Shown here one piece after another: positions 1-10,560 of a stretch of DNA of 64,000 bases. The notes under the pieces were generated by a model. It was not told the origin of the DNA and did not search any database. It saw only the letters and a list, made by a program, of their open reading frames with translations. The translations under genes and the position numbers were made by a program. The DNA is from Tretioscincus oriximinensis. Lineage: Eukaryota; Chordata; Lepidosauria; Squamata; Gymnophthalmidae. The stretch lies in NCBI GenBank assembly GCA_022410635.1, contig JAJVDF010000018.1:3203102-3267101 (forward strand). Direction: 5' to 3'. How positions within the stretch are numbered: the stretch's first letter is position 1; each line of letters opens with the position of its first letter.

Positions 1-710
1 AGGCTTTTATTAATTATAAATGTGTATCTTTCTGTAACATTTTTCAACAGCTGTTCTGTTTATATAATTTACTGTTTATTGTTATAGCTGGGCTTGAGGA
101 TCATATAAAAAAATGATTGCCCCAAAACAGTGGTTACAAAGGCAAAAGAGAAGTAGTGAAACATGATCAAAGAATGTTAATTATGGAAGATTTATGGTGC
201 ACTTTTTTGAAAAATATTTTTAAAAACATGCCATCTTTTCCTGAAGACTTCAAGCTTGCACAAACTCTCCTCTCTTTCCCAGTAGATCTGGAAGCATCCT
301 TGGACATAAACATTACATTTTAACCTATTTGGAAAGCTGCTTACACCTAACTCTTATAAAACTTCATCAGTTTTGTGGCAATCGACTTAATTGTAGCTGT
401 TTGATCTAATATTGGCTTGAAAGGATTCTATAAAAGTCAGAATCTTGTTAGATGTGCTTCAGGAGATTCTGGCCAGATGCCTTGTCTATCGGTTACCACC
501 ACCCCACCCCATCCTGAATTATGCTGAAATTTGTATGTTTCATGTGAAACCTACGACACCCCAGATTAAGAGAGATAATGGATTATTAACACTGGAGTCA
601 TTGGTGAAACAGTAATAGGATTTAACCACAACAGATGTTAATTGTAAACTATCATAAATTCAACATTTAAGAGGTTTAACAAAAGTAGGGACCTCTAGAA
701 TGTACATGTA
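1..710. other. intronic sequence without recognised features
   Basis: AT-rich intronic DNA. A 68-codon open frame at 117-323 has no recognisable motif and is regarded as chance. Confidence 0.5.
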
Positions 711-712
711 TA

Positions 713-913
713 CAGGGTGCTTCAAAAAATGTATACATACTTTGAACTTCCATATGAATCAGTGGTGACTCATTAACATTTGTTATTTATGTTTTATTTA
801 CATTGGACTTTAAGCTTTCTAATTTCCTGAAATTTAACTTTGTAGAACAGTAGAACAGTAAATAAATTTTCTATGGAAGTTCACAGTGTGTATACATTTT
901 TTGAAGCACCCTG
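713..913. mobile_element. mariner-type MITE, 201 bp
   Basis: The element starts CAGGGTGCTTCAAAAAATG and ends with its reverse complement. The terminal inverted repeats are about 40 bp with roughly three mismatches. TA dinucleotides flank both ends (711-712 and 914-915), the target duplication of Tc1/mariner transposons. There is no room for a transposase, so it is non-autonomous. The low divergence between arms suggests moderate age. Confidence 0.85.
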
Positions 914-953
914 TATATGTATATATATATGCACATATGTATACCTGTATATT

Positions 954-1005
954 AATTAAAGGAACACTTTAACATATACTGTTATGTTAAAGTGTTCCCT
1001 TAATT
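954..1005. repeat. 22-bp inverted repeat (hairpin) with 8-nt loop
   Basis: Arms 954-975 and 984-1005 are reverse complements with one mismatch, built around GGAACACTTTAACAT. The segment is flanked by AT-rich alternating sequence. It could be a very small MITE, but no target duplication could be fixed. Confidence 0.75.
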
Positions 1006-2270
1006 GTTTTGAACAGTATATATATATCTGCAGTCACCAAATCAACAGTAAACAATTCAAGTTAATGGCTTCTCTTTGATTTGTAAACATTTACTATCTA
1101 AAAAGAGATTTTGGACTCTAGTTCTGGACCTCCTTGTGGGGAAATATTTAAAAATGTGTGTCTTTTGTAGTAAAATATTTCTGTGAAAGCACCTTTGTAG
1201 AAGAGAAAGAAATATTTCCAAGCATTCTGAAGTTTTTTTTAAAAGAAGCATCAATTGGCTTTAGGAATTAGGGTAAAAGGAACAGGTTAAGATATCTGAC
1301 TTTCTGAAGAACCTGCGATTGTCCTAGAGCTTCACTTCACTGTATTCTTATTATTTTTGCTATCACATTGCAACACCCTACCCATACATTCATTCATCAC
1401 AGAAATCCTTGCATGTCCTTAAGTGTGCAGTAAGGTTTTCTGAAAATTTTCTACTGTGATGCTTTTAAAGAATGTGGACAGTTGTACTCCTAAGCACAGT
1501 TGTACCCCATGATTTAAGATGTGTTCCTTATCCAAGCGGTCCTTCCTAGGAGTTTCCAAAAGATCAGCACAGAGACCTTTTATACGTTTAGCTCAGATCA
1601 GAACCTGAATGCCTTCTTTACATGTTTTGTGTCAGTGGTGTGAGTTCAGAGATTTGTAGCAAGAGAAACAATCTATTCCTGACACCACCAAAGCAGCCCT
1701 GATACAGCAACTAGATGTTATCAGGCATGATATCTCAGTGCTTTCCCCTTGTCTATTATGTACTGGGATAGGAGTTTGTAGCTTTAATGGGTAAAAAAGT
1801 AAACACTGTCCCCAAAATGCAACAGGCATTATAAGCTGCACCTGGTGAAAAATCCACTTTTCCCTGCTGTGGTGCCAATGGGGAGGCTACAATATATAGT
1901 ATAGCCACAAATTGTAAGAGAAGAAAAAATCAGCTTCATGTCAAGAAAGGTTTCCTTTGCTTATCCATTAGATTGGAGTTGCTTTCCACTTTCAATTTAA
2001 CGTTTAACAAATTTTGCTTGAGTATTTTATAAATTTAACAAATTTTGAAAGTATTTTGCACCACAGTTGTACCCATTTATGCTAAATGGAGCAGATATGG
2101 TCACAGAAACTTTGCACTAGGTCTGCATCATCTTAATATGGTCTTCATCATGGACGTTGGCTGTTTTAAATGTTTCTGTAAGAAAATAATTTGGAAATGA
2201 GGCGGCTAACTGTTCCTGTTTTTCTCTATGAGCTGTGTGTGTGTGTATGTGAACTTGTGACTTAAGGAGC
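1006..2270. other. intronic sequence, mostly unassigned
   Basis: No exon or clear repeat except a short piece near 1829-1860 (GCTGCACCTGGTGAAAAATCC) that resembles the foldback repeat arms at 2652-2785. Confidence 0.4.
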
Positions 2271-2274
2271 TTCC

Positions 2275-2460
2275 AGTATTTATTTACTTATGTTTATATC
2301 CTATGCTCAGAGTGGCTAACAACAAAAGCAAAAGTGCAAAATTTCCATTTAAAAACAGTGCCTAAAACTGGGGAAGGGAAACCTGTTTCTTCAGCCAAAG
2401 GCAACATTAAAGAGAGGTGCGTCTTCAAAGATTTTCTGAATGAATTCAATGATGATGATT
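2275..2460 (-). mobile_element. L2-like LINE 3' end fragment, antisense
   Basis: Begins with TATTTATTTACTTATG, then a degenerate copy of the sequence found at LINE tails (ATATCC...CAGAGTGGCTAAC), and later GAGAGGTGCGTCTTCAAAG. The same motif appears in sense at 13930-13950 (TTTGAAGACGCACCTCTTTAA). This supports membership in one L2-like family. Confidence 0.55.
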
Positions 2461-2532
2461 AGCACATTTAAAAAGGGAGACTGCTCCATGGTCTGGGGCC
2501 ACCACTAAAGGTCTAAGATATGATAGCCAACA

Positions 2533-2656
2533 AGTGACACTCCAGATGTTCCTGAACCACAACTCCCAACATTCCATTCCTAGCACTGTTAAGGCCACTC
2601 TAGTAAACCAAATGGAATGTTGGGAGTTGTGGTTCAAAAACATCTGGAGTGTCACT
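2533..2656. mobile_element. hAT-like MITE or foldback, 46-bp arms
   Basis: Arms 2533-2578 and 2611-2656 are reverse complements at 44 of 46 positions, around a 32-nt loop. The arm contains CTCCAGATGTT and CCACAACTCCCAACATTCC, a motif pair common in reptile and mammal hAT-type short elements. No 8-bp target duplication was established. The right end overlaps the edge of the next foldback repeat. Confidence 0.75.
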
Positions 2657-3356
2657 AGAAGCTGCACCTAGTAAAAGTTTCTCTCTTCTACAGCCATTAA
2701 AGATGCAATTTCCAGATTTTATTTAGTAACTGTACGCAGTGCATAACAGGCTCTTACCTACCAAACAAACAATACTCATGGAACATCTGGAGGATGTTGT
2801 TTTATGACTTTGCTTAGTAAAAGACATGACAGACATTTCATCAGACATTTTTCAGTGATATCAAATATAAATAAAAAATAAGGAAATGCTGCTCCTGCTG
2901 GTTATGATGATGGTGATGGTGATGAATGCAGCATTGCAACAAACTGAGCCTCTATGGATAACTTCTTTGCATGTTCAGTCAAGAATGCCTGCAGAAAAGT
3001 TTGAATAGCATAGATACCATTATGCTACTCTGAAGAGAACAGAAAGCTAAGGGAATAGAATGTGCAGGTCTTTGGGATAGGAATGGCTATGTTTAGCTTG
3101 AGTAGAGAAACGCCCGCACTTATAACATAAATTGCTCTTTATTGTTCCATCTCTGAACATTACTGGAAAATGCTTAGCATGATAGATAACTATAACGTTG
3201 TTATACTGTCCTTGTTTGGAGTGCCTATGTCATAAGTATTGTTTGTTTGTTAGGTAAGAGCCTGTTATGTACTGCATACATTTACTAAATAAAATCTGGA
3301 AATTGCCTCTTTAATGGATGTGGAAGAGAGAAACTTTTACTAGGTGCAGCTTCTAA
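2652..3356. repeat. large inverted repeat, arms about 125 bp, spacer about 446 bp
   Basis: Arm 2652-2785 and arm 3232-3356 are reverse complements at roughly 90 percent. Shared marks are GCTGCACCTAGTAAAAGTTT, CCATTAAAGATGCAA, CCAGATTTTATTTAGTAA and GAGCCTGTTATG. A related pair with reversed geometry lies at 19499-19690. This is either a foldback transposon or two opposite insertions of one short repeat. I cannot name the family. Confidence 0.7.
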
Positions 3357-6209
3357 TGCTGCCATTAAAGGTGCAATGTTCTAACCTAGTTTTTAGGCGG
3401 GAAACTGATTAGTGCTCTTCTGTGTCTCTCTGTTGGGCCGAGAACCTCTGGCTAGCATGGTATCATTATTATTGCCACTAAATTCTATAGTGGCTAGGTT
3501 GCTGAATAGAAATGATACCAAGCACATACTAGTGTATTATTCCCATCTCTCTTACCCATTACAGTTGCAAAATTCACTTTCAAATTGCATCAGAGTTTGA
3601 TGGTGAATACAACTGGAACATGTTACCACCTGTGAGATACTGTAAGAGATTTTCTTACAGCTCCAATTTCAAAAGGAGGTTTGACAAGTCACTCTGTATA
3701 TGCTGTTTTTTATTGGTTAAAAGAACGATTGAAATTTCCATTTTATTTGCCCTGAAATACAACACATGCAAACACTATTGACCTTTCAGTGAATGCTTAA
3801 AATGTATTTGCACACTTTGGCATTTAGTGGTTGGTGATGGAGATTACTTGTCTGATGGCTTAGCACTATTTTTATAGTATTGATTTTATCTTTCGACTTT
3901 TTTCTCCGCTAGGCTGGCTTGGGACTCACGATAAAGAGCAGCATCCAAAAGTTTGAAATGAGTAAATTATTAAGTGAAACATAGTATAGCTCTGTTTTCT
4001 GGTACAGTATGTGTACATCAGTTATTGTGATGCTCCTTAAGGGAAAAAATGGAGGAATAATTGCTATCACTATGTAATTTGTGGCAGATGACATTCAGTG
4101 TGTCTTCGTTTTCATTTAAAATATATTTTTACATTAATTAAAAAACAGTTGAAATCCTTCCCCTAGAGTGAGAATATTTTGGAGAAAATAGAAAGCATAA
4201 TTGTATTTCCATTTTTAGCAAGCTAGACATACTGTATTAAGTTTCTTTCCTGCTTTAAAAACAAGCTAGAAAGATGAATCAACCTAGTTATTTCATAGTA
4301 AGGCTATTCCTTCTTTTGCAAGGGTTGTACTGCTCCATTTGGAATTGCATCAATTGGAATAGATTCCGAGCTGGAACTGCTCCAACTGAAACAGATTCCT
4401 GGAAGAAGTCCATCAACCCTGCTCCATACGCTGCTGTTAAGCTTGTACAAGCTGCAGAGCCTGGTTCAATGGCTCCAACTTCCAGGAAAGAAGTAAAACA
4501 TCAGACTTCACCTTCAGGATGATCCATTTCAGTGACACATTTTGTATGCTGTGGAATTGAGTCTCATTGCTAAATTAAATAATGAGTTCAGTACCCTTCC
4601 ACAAACTTCCCTGTTCCATTCCAGATGCAAAAAACAGGCCATGCTGTGCTCAGTCAGAGGTAGCAGCATAGTAGGGGGGGGATTTGCTTCAGTGTGTGCA
4701 GGAGACCCAGAAGGGGAATAGGCCCTGCACATATAATGTTGTTTTAAAGCTAAATATACTCTTGCCTTCCCATATTCAGGACCAATGGGTGTGTCTCACA
4801 CAGGGTCCTCTGGTATGGATCACACACCCAAAAATGGTCTTGAACAGTACCAGGTTATGGAAGGAACGCTTCTAATATGCTTGCAATTCTGATATAGTGG
4901 TAAGTGCAAAATCACATAAAATTAATAGCTTTGAGCATGTTTTGCTGATATATGAATGATATATGTACTCTTGGAGTCTATATATCGTAAGTGTGCAGTA
5001 GTAAAATGATCCCCTCTCAGCATTCTAACCACTCAACAGACATCTAATTCCAAAATAGAATATTGTTCTAATCACTGTCTTCCCATGGTACAACTTAAAA
5101 ACACTTATTTCCCTTTTAGTGTTAATGTATTTATTTAGTCTAAAAGCAATTAGAGTTCTGGGCAGATACATTATATACTCAGTAACCAGTTGTTCTATAA
5201 AACTGAACCAATGACTGCTCAAATTGACAGTAAAATTTATAGCAAGTGGAATAGCACAGCAGCAAAACACTTTGGGAGCTTTGGGCTATATTTTGTTTTT
5301 TTTTTCCTTTACAAAGATGAACTAACCATATTCTCTCATTCTTGAAGGTAGCATACAGTAGATCAACTTTATAGATTCATGACAGATTTAGGAGCTTAGG
5401 TGACTGTGCGCTTGAATTGAAATGGTTGCTTGGTTTCCCATCGGTATCTCTAGCTGTGGATATCTTGATATGGTCTGCTCCTCAGGATTAGGGAGTGAAG
5501 CATATTTCCTTAAAATCCTTGTCTCAAGAAATAAGGCTGTATTGGTTTCACAAAGTTATCATTTTGAAAAGAAATCAGGAACTTCGATGCCTGCAACCAT
5601 TTTACAGAAGAAGAAATTTAAGAAAATGCTATTTGTACAAATAACACCTATATAAACATTTTATATAGGAATCCTGTCTTCTTTACCTTATGCTCCAGGC
5701 CTTTGTGCCCAATCAGTCTTGCCTCCTCCTAGCCTGTGCCCAGTTTCCTGACCCAATTATGTTGAGTGGTGGGTATGGATCTAAGGTCAGGGCACCAAGA
5801 CCTAGGGCAGCCTATTTATACTTCTGCTATTGCTGGGGCAGTTATTCTGGACATTGACTGTCTGGGAATGCTTTTCCCTTTTCTTGTAGGTTTGTGCAAA
5901 CCAGCCCATCTTTTTAGCAGTTAATCTTGACCTCACCAAACCACTAGTGCTCATTTTTTCTTCACTCTAGTTTCACCTTAACCTTTTCTCTTCCACTGGC
6001 ACATTAAGTAACACATTGCTGACCACTGAAGAACATCTAAGACTTAGCTGAACATTTGGCTATGAAGAACAAGGAATCAGGGGATGCTATAAGTAATAGG
6101 TACCATCTACTACAGATGGTTCCAGTGACTTCAAGGCCATCTGAATGAAGAAGGCTACTGTTGAACTTCTTACTTGTCTAGCTATGCTAGCTATTTGTAG
6201 ATGTGTTGA
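3357..6209. other. intronic sequence without recognised features
   Basis: No exon, RNA gene or identified repeat. Short open frames such as 4274-4522 and 5422-5655 show no domain or motif and no splice context, and are taken as chance. Confidence 0.5.
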
Positions 6210-6241
6210 ATTCTCCCATATCTATATAGATATGGGAGAAT
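6210..6241. repeat. perfect 32-bp palindrome
   Basis: The sequence reads identically on both strands with no loop. The half site is ATTCTCCCATATCTAT and the centre is TATA. There is no target duplication or flanking element visible. Confidence 0.9.
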
Positions 6242-6592
6242 ATTTTAGTATCTGCACTGGGCTTCTGGATCCTTGGGGAATGCCAGAAAGTTATGCTTCC
6301 CAGTATAAGGACATGTTCACCGGAGACATATTTTTGGAATGAGCCTCAATAGTAAATGGCTCCAGACTTCACTTCAATAGGAGAATGTGACTTATGTGTG
6401 GAGGGCAGCAAAGACAGCCTTGGTATTATGCCTAGTAGTTGGCAACTTTGAAGTTGAACTAGACCTGCGCTGTAACAACATAACCATTCTTTGCCTTATG
6501 GTTCCTTCTGATGAGTTATTTGATTCAAGATCAAATCTGCACAATGCTGGATAATGCGGGTGTGGAAATTGCCTAAGTTACTAACTTAGAGC

Positions 6593-6876
6593 AGGCACGG
6601 ATAGCTCAGTTGCTTAGGAATTCGTCTCTCGCCTGGGAGATCGGGTTTCGAAGCCCTGTGTTGGAAGTGGGGAGGGGTGAGCACCTTCCATTAGCCTGTA
6701 GCTCTAGCCAACCCAGCAATTCGAAAGCATGAATTGCAAGAAATTGCAACTGAATGCAAGTAGATACATGGGAACCACCAGAGCCTGGTGGGGAAGATAG
6801 AATGTGAGCCTTCGAGCAAAATATATCCTTGTAAGCCGCTTTGAGTCCCTTTGGAAGGTGAGAAAAGCGGGGTATA
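6593..6876 (+). mobile_element. tRNA-derived SINE, full 5' end, cut by assembly gap
   Basis: The head resembles a tRNA: an A-box-like TAGCTCAGTTGCTTAGG at 6602-6618 and a B-box-like GGTTTCGAAGCC at 6644-6655. The body is followed by CCGCTTTGAGTCCCTTTGG and AAAGCGGGGTATA, where the N run begins. Antisense copies at 29250-29545 and 33718-34010 show that the element normally continues to a tail of TTC triplets, which reappears after the gap at 7457. It is probably one SINE spanning the gap. Confidence 0.85.
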
Positions 6877-7456
6877 NNNNNNNNNNNNNNNNNNNNNNNN
6901 NNNNNNNNNNNNNNNNNNNNNNNNNNNNNNNNNNNNNNNNNNNNNNNNNNNNNNNNNNNNNNNNNNNNNNNNNNNNNNNNNNNNNNNNNNNNNNNNNNNN
7001 NNNNNNNNNNNNNNNNNNNNNNNNNNNNNNNNNNNNNNNNNNNNNNNNNNNNNNNNNNNNNNNNNNNNNNNNNNNNNNNNNNNNNNNNNNNNNNNNNNNN
7101 NNNNNNNNNNNNNNNNNNNNNNNNNNNNNNNNNNNNNNNNNNNNNNNNNNNNNNNNNNNNNNNNNNNNNNNNNNNNNNNNNNNNNNNNNNNNNNNNNNNN
7201 NNNNNNNNNNNNNNNNNNNNNNNNNNNNNNNNNNNNNNNNNNNNNNNNNNNNNNNNNNNNNNNNNNNNNNNNNNNNNNNNNNNNNNNNNNNNNNNNNNNN
7301 NNNNNNNNNNNNNNNNNNNNNNNNNNNNNNNNNNNNNNNNNNNNNNNNNNNNNNNNNNNNNNNNNNNNNNNNNNNNNNNNNNNNNNNNNNNNNNNNNNNN
7401 NNNNNNNNNNNNNNNNNNNNNNNNNNNNNNNNNNNNNNNNNNNNNNNNNNNNNNNN
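6877..7456. other. assembly gap (580 Ns)
   Basis: A run of N between the SINE body and its TTC tail. Long open frames reported across it are artefacts of translating N. Confidence 0.99.
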
Positions 7457-7553
7457 TTCTTCTTCTTCTTCTTCTTCTTCTTCTTCTTCTTCTTCTTCTT
7501 CTTCTTCTTCTTCTTCTTCTTCTTCTTCTTCTTCTTCTTCTTCTTCTTCTTTT
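7457..7553 (+). repeat. (TTC)n microsatellite, about 97 bp
   Basis: A pure TTC triplet run that directly follows the gap. In the antisense copies the SINE ends in AAG triplets next to GAACCAGG, so this is read as the expanded SINE tail. Poly-Arg, Glu, Ser or Phe open frames here are meaningless. Confidence 0.95.
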
Positions 7554-8598
7554 AAACACACTGTCCGTATCTACTTTTCAACAGAACTTAAACAACTCTG
7601 CCCATTTAATTACTCTATGGTATTTGTTCTTGCTTTTAGCATAGAAATAAGTAGTATAGCCACTTGTACCAACGCTAGACCAAAGCTTGGCTGTTGGCTA
7701 TTGTTATCCTTCTGATATGTAGCAGCAGGCAGTCTTTCTGAGACTATGTTGCAGACTCAGCTGCATAGCAGAACAGGCTGGTGCCGATAGGGTCAACCCT
7801 TTATGCGAGCATTATGTTTAGTCAGTGTCTTCTGTGTTGAACATGTGAGCAATAAGTGTTAGGATGATGCTCCACAGCGTCTCCTAAATTATAGGCAATG
7901 GTGAGGGAGTGGAAGATTTTTCTGTGCTCATGAGTATTTGAAGGTGCACTCTTTAATTTATTTTCTTGAAAATGAGAAGGAGATGGCAGGCTTACTTTGA
8001 CCTATGAACTCACCCTAAAGCAGTGTTCTGATGTTGTTGGGCTACAGAATAGTAGGACTGTGAAGAGCTGGAGGGACACCATTTGAGACCCCTGCACTAG
8101 TCTTCATAGCTGTAAGACTGGATTTATGGCCCCTGAGACAGGGTGGCTGAGTGACAAAAGTACAGTTTTTTTCAATGTTTTTCCTGTTTTTCGTTGTCAT
8201 TTTGTGCAATATCTTATTGCATCAATTGTCTTCATCATCAAAATTCCTAGTTAATTTTCTGGACAAGGGAGAAAGCGATGTTCTTTTCCTCTCTTGATTG
8301 TTCGTCCTTATATATGAGCTATGCTTGTTTAGAAATTTTAATTCTCCTGGGCTTGTACTGTGATTGCTTGATAAATTGAAACAGTGTAGTTTCTGATAGC
8401 ATTTATAGAGAATGGGGAGGGCAATGAGTTATCAATTCTCAGACATCATTGGCACGGACTTACTCAAAATAACAGTTTGCTTCTTTAACTATCTTGTTGT
8501 AGAATAGTGACACTTGGTAAGCAAGTGCCCAGGAGAGGGAATAAACAGTGGTTCACTATTAGCTTTTGATCACCCAGGTTGGTGAGAACCTCCTGTTA
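7554..8598. other. intronic sequence, one weak hAT-like remnant
   Basis: Mostly unassigned. At about 8022-8100 the pieces AGCAGTGTTCTGATGTTGTT and GACACCATTTGAGACCCCTG suggest a decayed short hAT-like element. Confidence 0.4.
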
Positions 8599-8606
8599 CC
8601 TGCATC

Positions 8607-9049
8607 CAGGGCTTTTTTTGTGCCGGAACGTGCCAGAACGCAGTACTGGCACCTTTTATTTAGGCGGGGTGTGTGTGTGTGTGTGTGTTAGCGGCGGGGG
8701 TGGCAGCGGTGGCCACCACTAACACCGCCCCCCCCCCGCCGCTAACACCGCCCCGCTGCCGCTAACACCGCCCCTCCGCTGCTAACGCCGCCCCCGCCCC
8801 CCGCCTAAATAAAAGGTGCCGGTACTGCGGCGTTAGCCCCCCGCCCCCGCTAACACCCCCCCCGCTAATGCCCCCCGCCCCCGCTAACGCCCCCCGCCCC
8901 TGCCACCACCGCCGCTAACGCCCACCACCACCGCCGCTAACACCGCCCCCACCGCTGCCATCGCCGCTAACGCCCCCCCACGGTACTAACGCGGCCTCCC
9001 CTCGCCGGCGTTAGTACCGTCACCTTTTTTTCTTGAAAAAAAAGCACTG
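8607..9049. mobile_element. GC-rich hAT-like non-autonomous element, 443 bp
   Basis: Starts CAGGGCTTTTTTTGTGCCGG and ends AAAAAAAAGCACTG, imperfect terminal inverted repeats. The 8-bp sequence CCTGCATC occurs immediately outside both ends (8599-8606 and 9050-9057), the target duplication size of hAT transposons. The interior is extremely GC-rich, made of irregular repeats of CCGCTAACACCGCCCC type. An inner copy of CCTAAATAAAAGGTGCCGGT is inverted relative to the left end. A 20-bp GT run lies at about 8669-8688. No coding capacity is present. Confidence 0.85.
8690..9000. repeat. irregular GC-rich tandem array, CCGCTAAC-type units
   Basis: Many units share CCGCTAACRCC followed by C-rich spacers of variable length. 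The array lies wholly inside the hAT-like element at 8607-9049. C-runs and complementary G-runs could form non-B structures. Confidence 0.85.
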
Positions 9050-9057
9050 CCTGCATC

Positions 9058-10008
9058 CACATAGCAAAATAAAAACAAGCCTATAATTCACAATAAATAC
9101 CATAAAGTGCACTTCAATATGAATAAGATGGAAAATCTAATGTCAACTGCTACCATCTATAAGCCGCTTTTTTTCATCTGTGAGGATATAACAAAAAAAT
9201 CTCGTCTATTAACCTCTTAAGTATTAATCAGGTACTAGGTTTGAATTTGAATCTAGATTCTAATTTTACAGGTCACACCCTTAAGATTAAACATTTGGCA
9301 AAAGTTAGAACCTTTAGCATGCAAATCAGAAGAGTTGTAGCTGAATCACTTCTCCATACCCTAGTGAGAAAACAGCCTAAGATCCCTCTCTTATAAATGT
9401 AATACCTTTTTTACAAAGCTGATGCTGTGAAATGTGCTATATGGCATGAAGATCACTATATTTTAAAGATAGTGGTTGAATAAAGCTTGTAGATGTTATA
9501 TATGAGTTTGCTGGTATCACAAGCACTTTGCTTAGATCTTTTGTTAAAATCTTCTTGGTGGCATCACATTTCCCTTATGTTACCTGTATGTTTGAAAATG
9601 AAAGAAAGCTTGCAAAAGATCGTATTTTCTGCATTACACATTTTCTGAGAAAATGTTAATTGACTTTCAATGGCTTCTACTATGTCGTGCATTATCATAA
9701 TGCGATGAGAACTGGACTCAGTTGTTCAATAGAAATATACTGACACGAGCAAACATCCGACAAATGGGACGAGCCCAGCTGTCAAGGAATTATTGGTGTT
9801 TCTTCTGCAGACTGAGCTAGCAGACTGCCAGTAGTTATATTAAAATAACTGGACCTCTACATTATTTGTTCTATTTTTGAGAACCAAAAGAACTTTGAGA
9901 AATACAAACACTTTGTATATTTCCCTTTACAAAACAAGGAAATAAATAGCAAAGTCTGTTTGGTGTCTTCTGTTGCCTGTACCTTAAATAGAACTGGTTC
10001 TGAGCCAA
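9058..10008. other. intronic sequence without recognised features
   Basis: AT-rich unique-looking DNA. No exon or named repeat seen. Confidence 0.5.
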
Positions 10009-10010
10009 TA

Positions 10011-10354
10011 CAGTGGTACCTCGGATCTCGAACGCCTTGAAAGTCGACCAAATTGGTGTTCGACCGGCAGATTCCAGAAACTTTTGTCATGGAATCTGAA
10101 CACCGATTTGGAACTCGAACTTCCATCGGCGTTTTTTCGGCCCGGCGCGCCTTGCTGACGTCATCAGAGCGCATTTTTTCGGCCCAGCGCACCTTGCTGA
10201 TGTCATCAGAGCGCGTTTTTTCGGCCCGGCNNGCCTTGCTGACGTCATCAGAGCGCGTTTTTTCGGCCCGGCGCGCCTTGCTTCGGTTCTTGAACAAATT
10301 GGTTCTCGACCGTCCTGCCGGAACGAATTGTGTTCGAGAACCGAGGTACCACTG
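10011..10354. mobile_element. pogo/Tigger-like MITE with internal tandem repeats, 344 bp
   Basis: Terminal inverted repeats CAGTGGTACCTCGG and CCGAGGTACCACTG continue for about 23 bp with one mismatch. TA lies outside both ends (10009-10010 and 10355-10356). The GGTACCTCGG...CGAAC...TTCGTTCCGG pattern is shared by Tigger/pogo-type elements of reptiles. Open frames crossing it encode only repeated Arg/Ser/Ala blocks and are not genes. Confidence 0.88.
10132..10281. repeat. 42-bp minisatellite, 3.5 units, each with a CRE-like site
   Basis: Units begin with TTTTTTCGGCCC at 10132, 10174, 10216 and 10258, an exact 42-bp period; the last is partial. Units one and three contain CTGACGTCATCAG, which includes the TGACGTCA palindrome bound by CREB/ATF proteins. 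Unit two has TGATGTCA. Two Ns lie in the third unit. Confidence 0.9.
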
Positions 10355-10464
10355 TATTCAGATGCAGCTTGTTTTTTTAAAGAACTTTGGAGGTGGCATA
10401 GATATGGTTTGCAAGTGGGATTGGTCATATGCTGATCTGACCCTCCCTCCTCATGAGTATACCA

Positions 10465-10560
10465 GGCTAAAAAAAGGGGAAAGTTAGGCAGCATGAGCTT
10501 TCATAGACATTTCTACTTCTTCAGATGCTGGACTTTCTGAACTAAGACTAACACAGGAAG
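10465..10560 (+). mobile_element. short dispersed repeat, GGCAGCATGAGCTTTCATAG type
   Basis: Shares AGGCAGCATGAGCTTTCATA and CTACTTCTTCAGATG with 12450-12560 and 23190-23280, and is inverted near 55484-55560. It resembles widespread reptile repeats that contain TTAGAGACTAACAAA. The family is not named here. Confidence 0.55.

Noticed and set aside
6593..6665. Possible functional tRNA gene
   Set aside because: A- and B-box-like words are present but the sequence does not fold as a clean cloverleaf and continues into a SINE body; it is the SINE head.
6606..7715. Open frames of 234-317 codons with poly-Arg, poly-Glu, poly-Ser or poly-Phe
   Set aside because: They are translations of a TTC microsatellite and a run of N; no real coding sequence.
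8607..9049. CpG island promoter for EPHB1 exon 1 or an alternative first exon
   Set aside because: The GC-rich block is bounded by transposon ends and an 8-bp target duplication, and no signal-peptide frame follows.
9857..10494. Open frames of 135-146 codons with repeated blocks
   Set aside because: They are produced by the 42-bp array inside a MITE. The period is a multiple of three, which keeps frames open.
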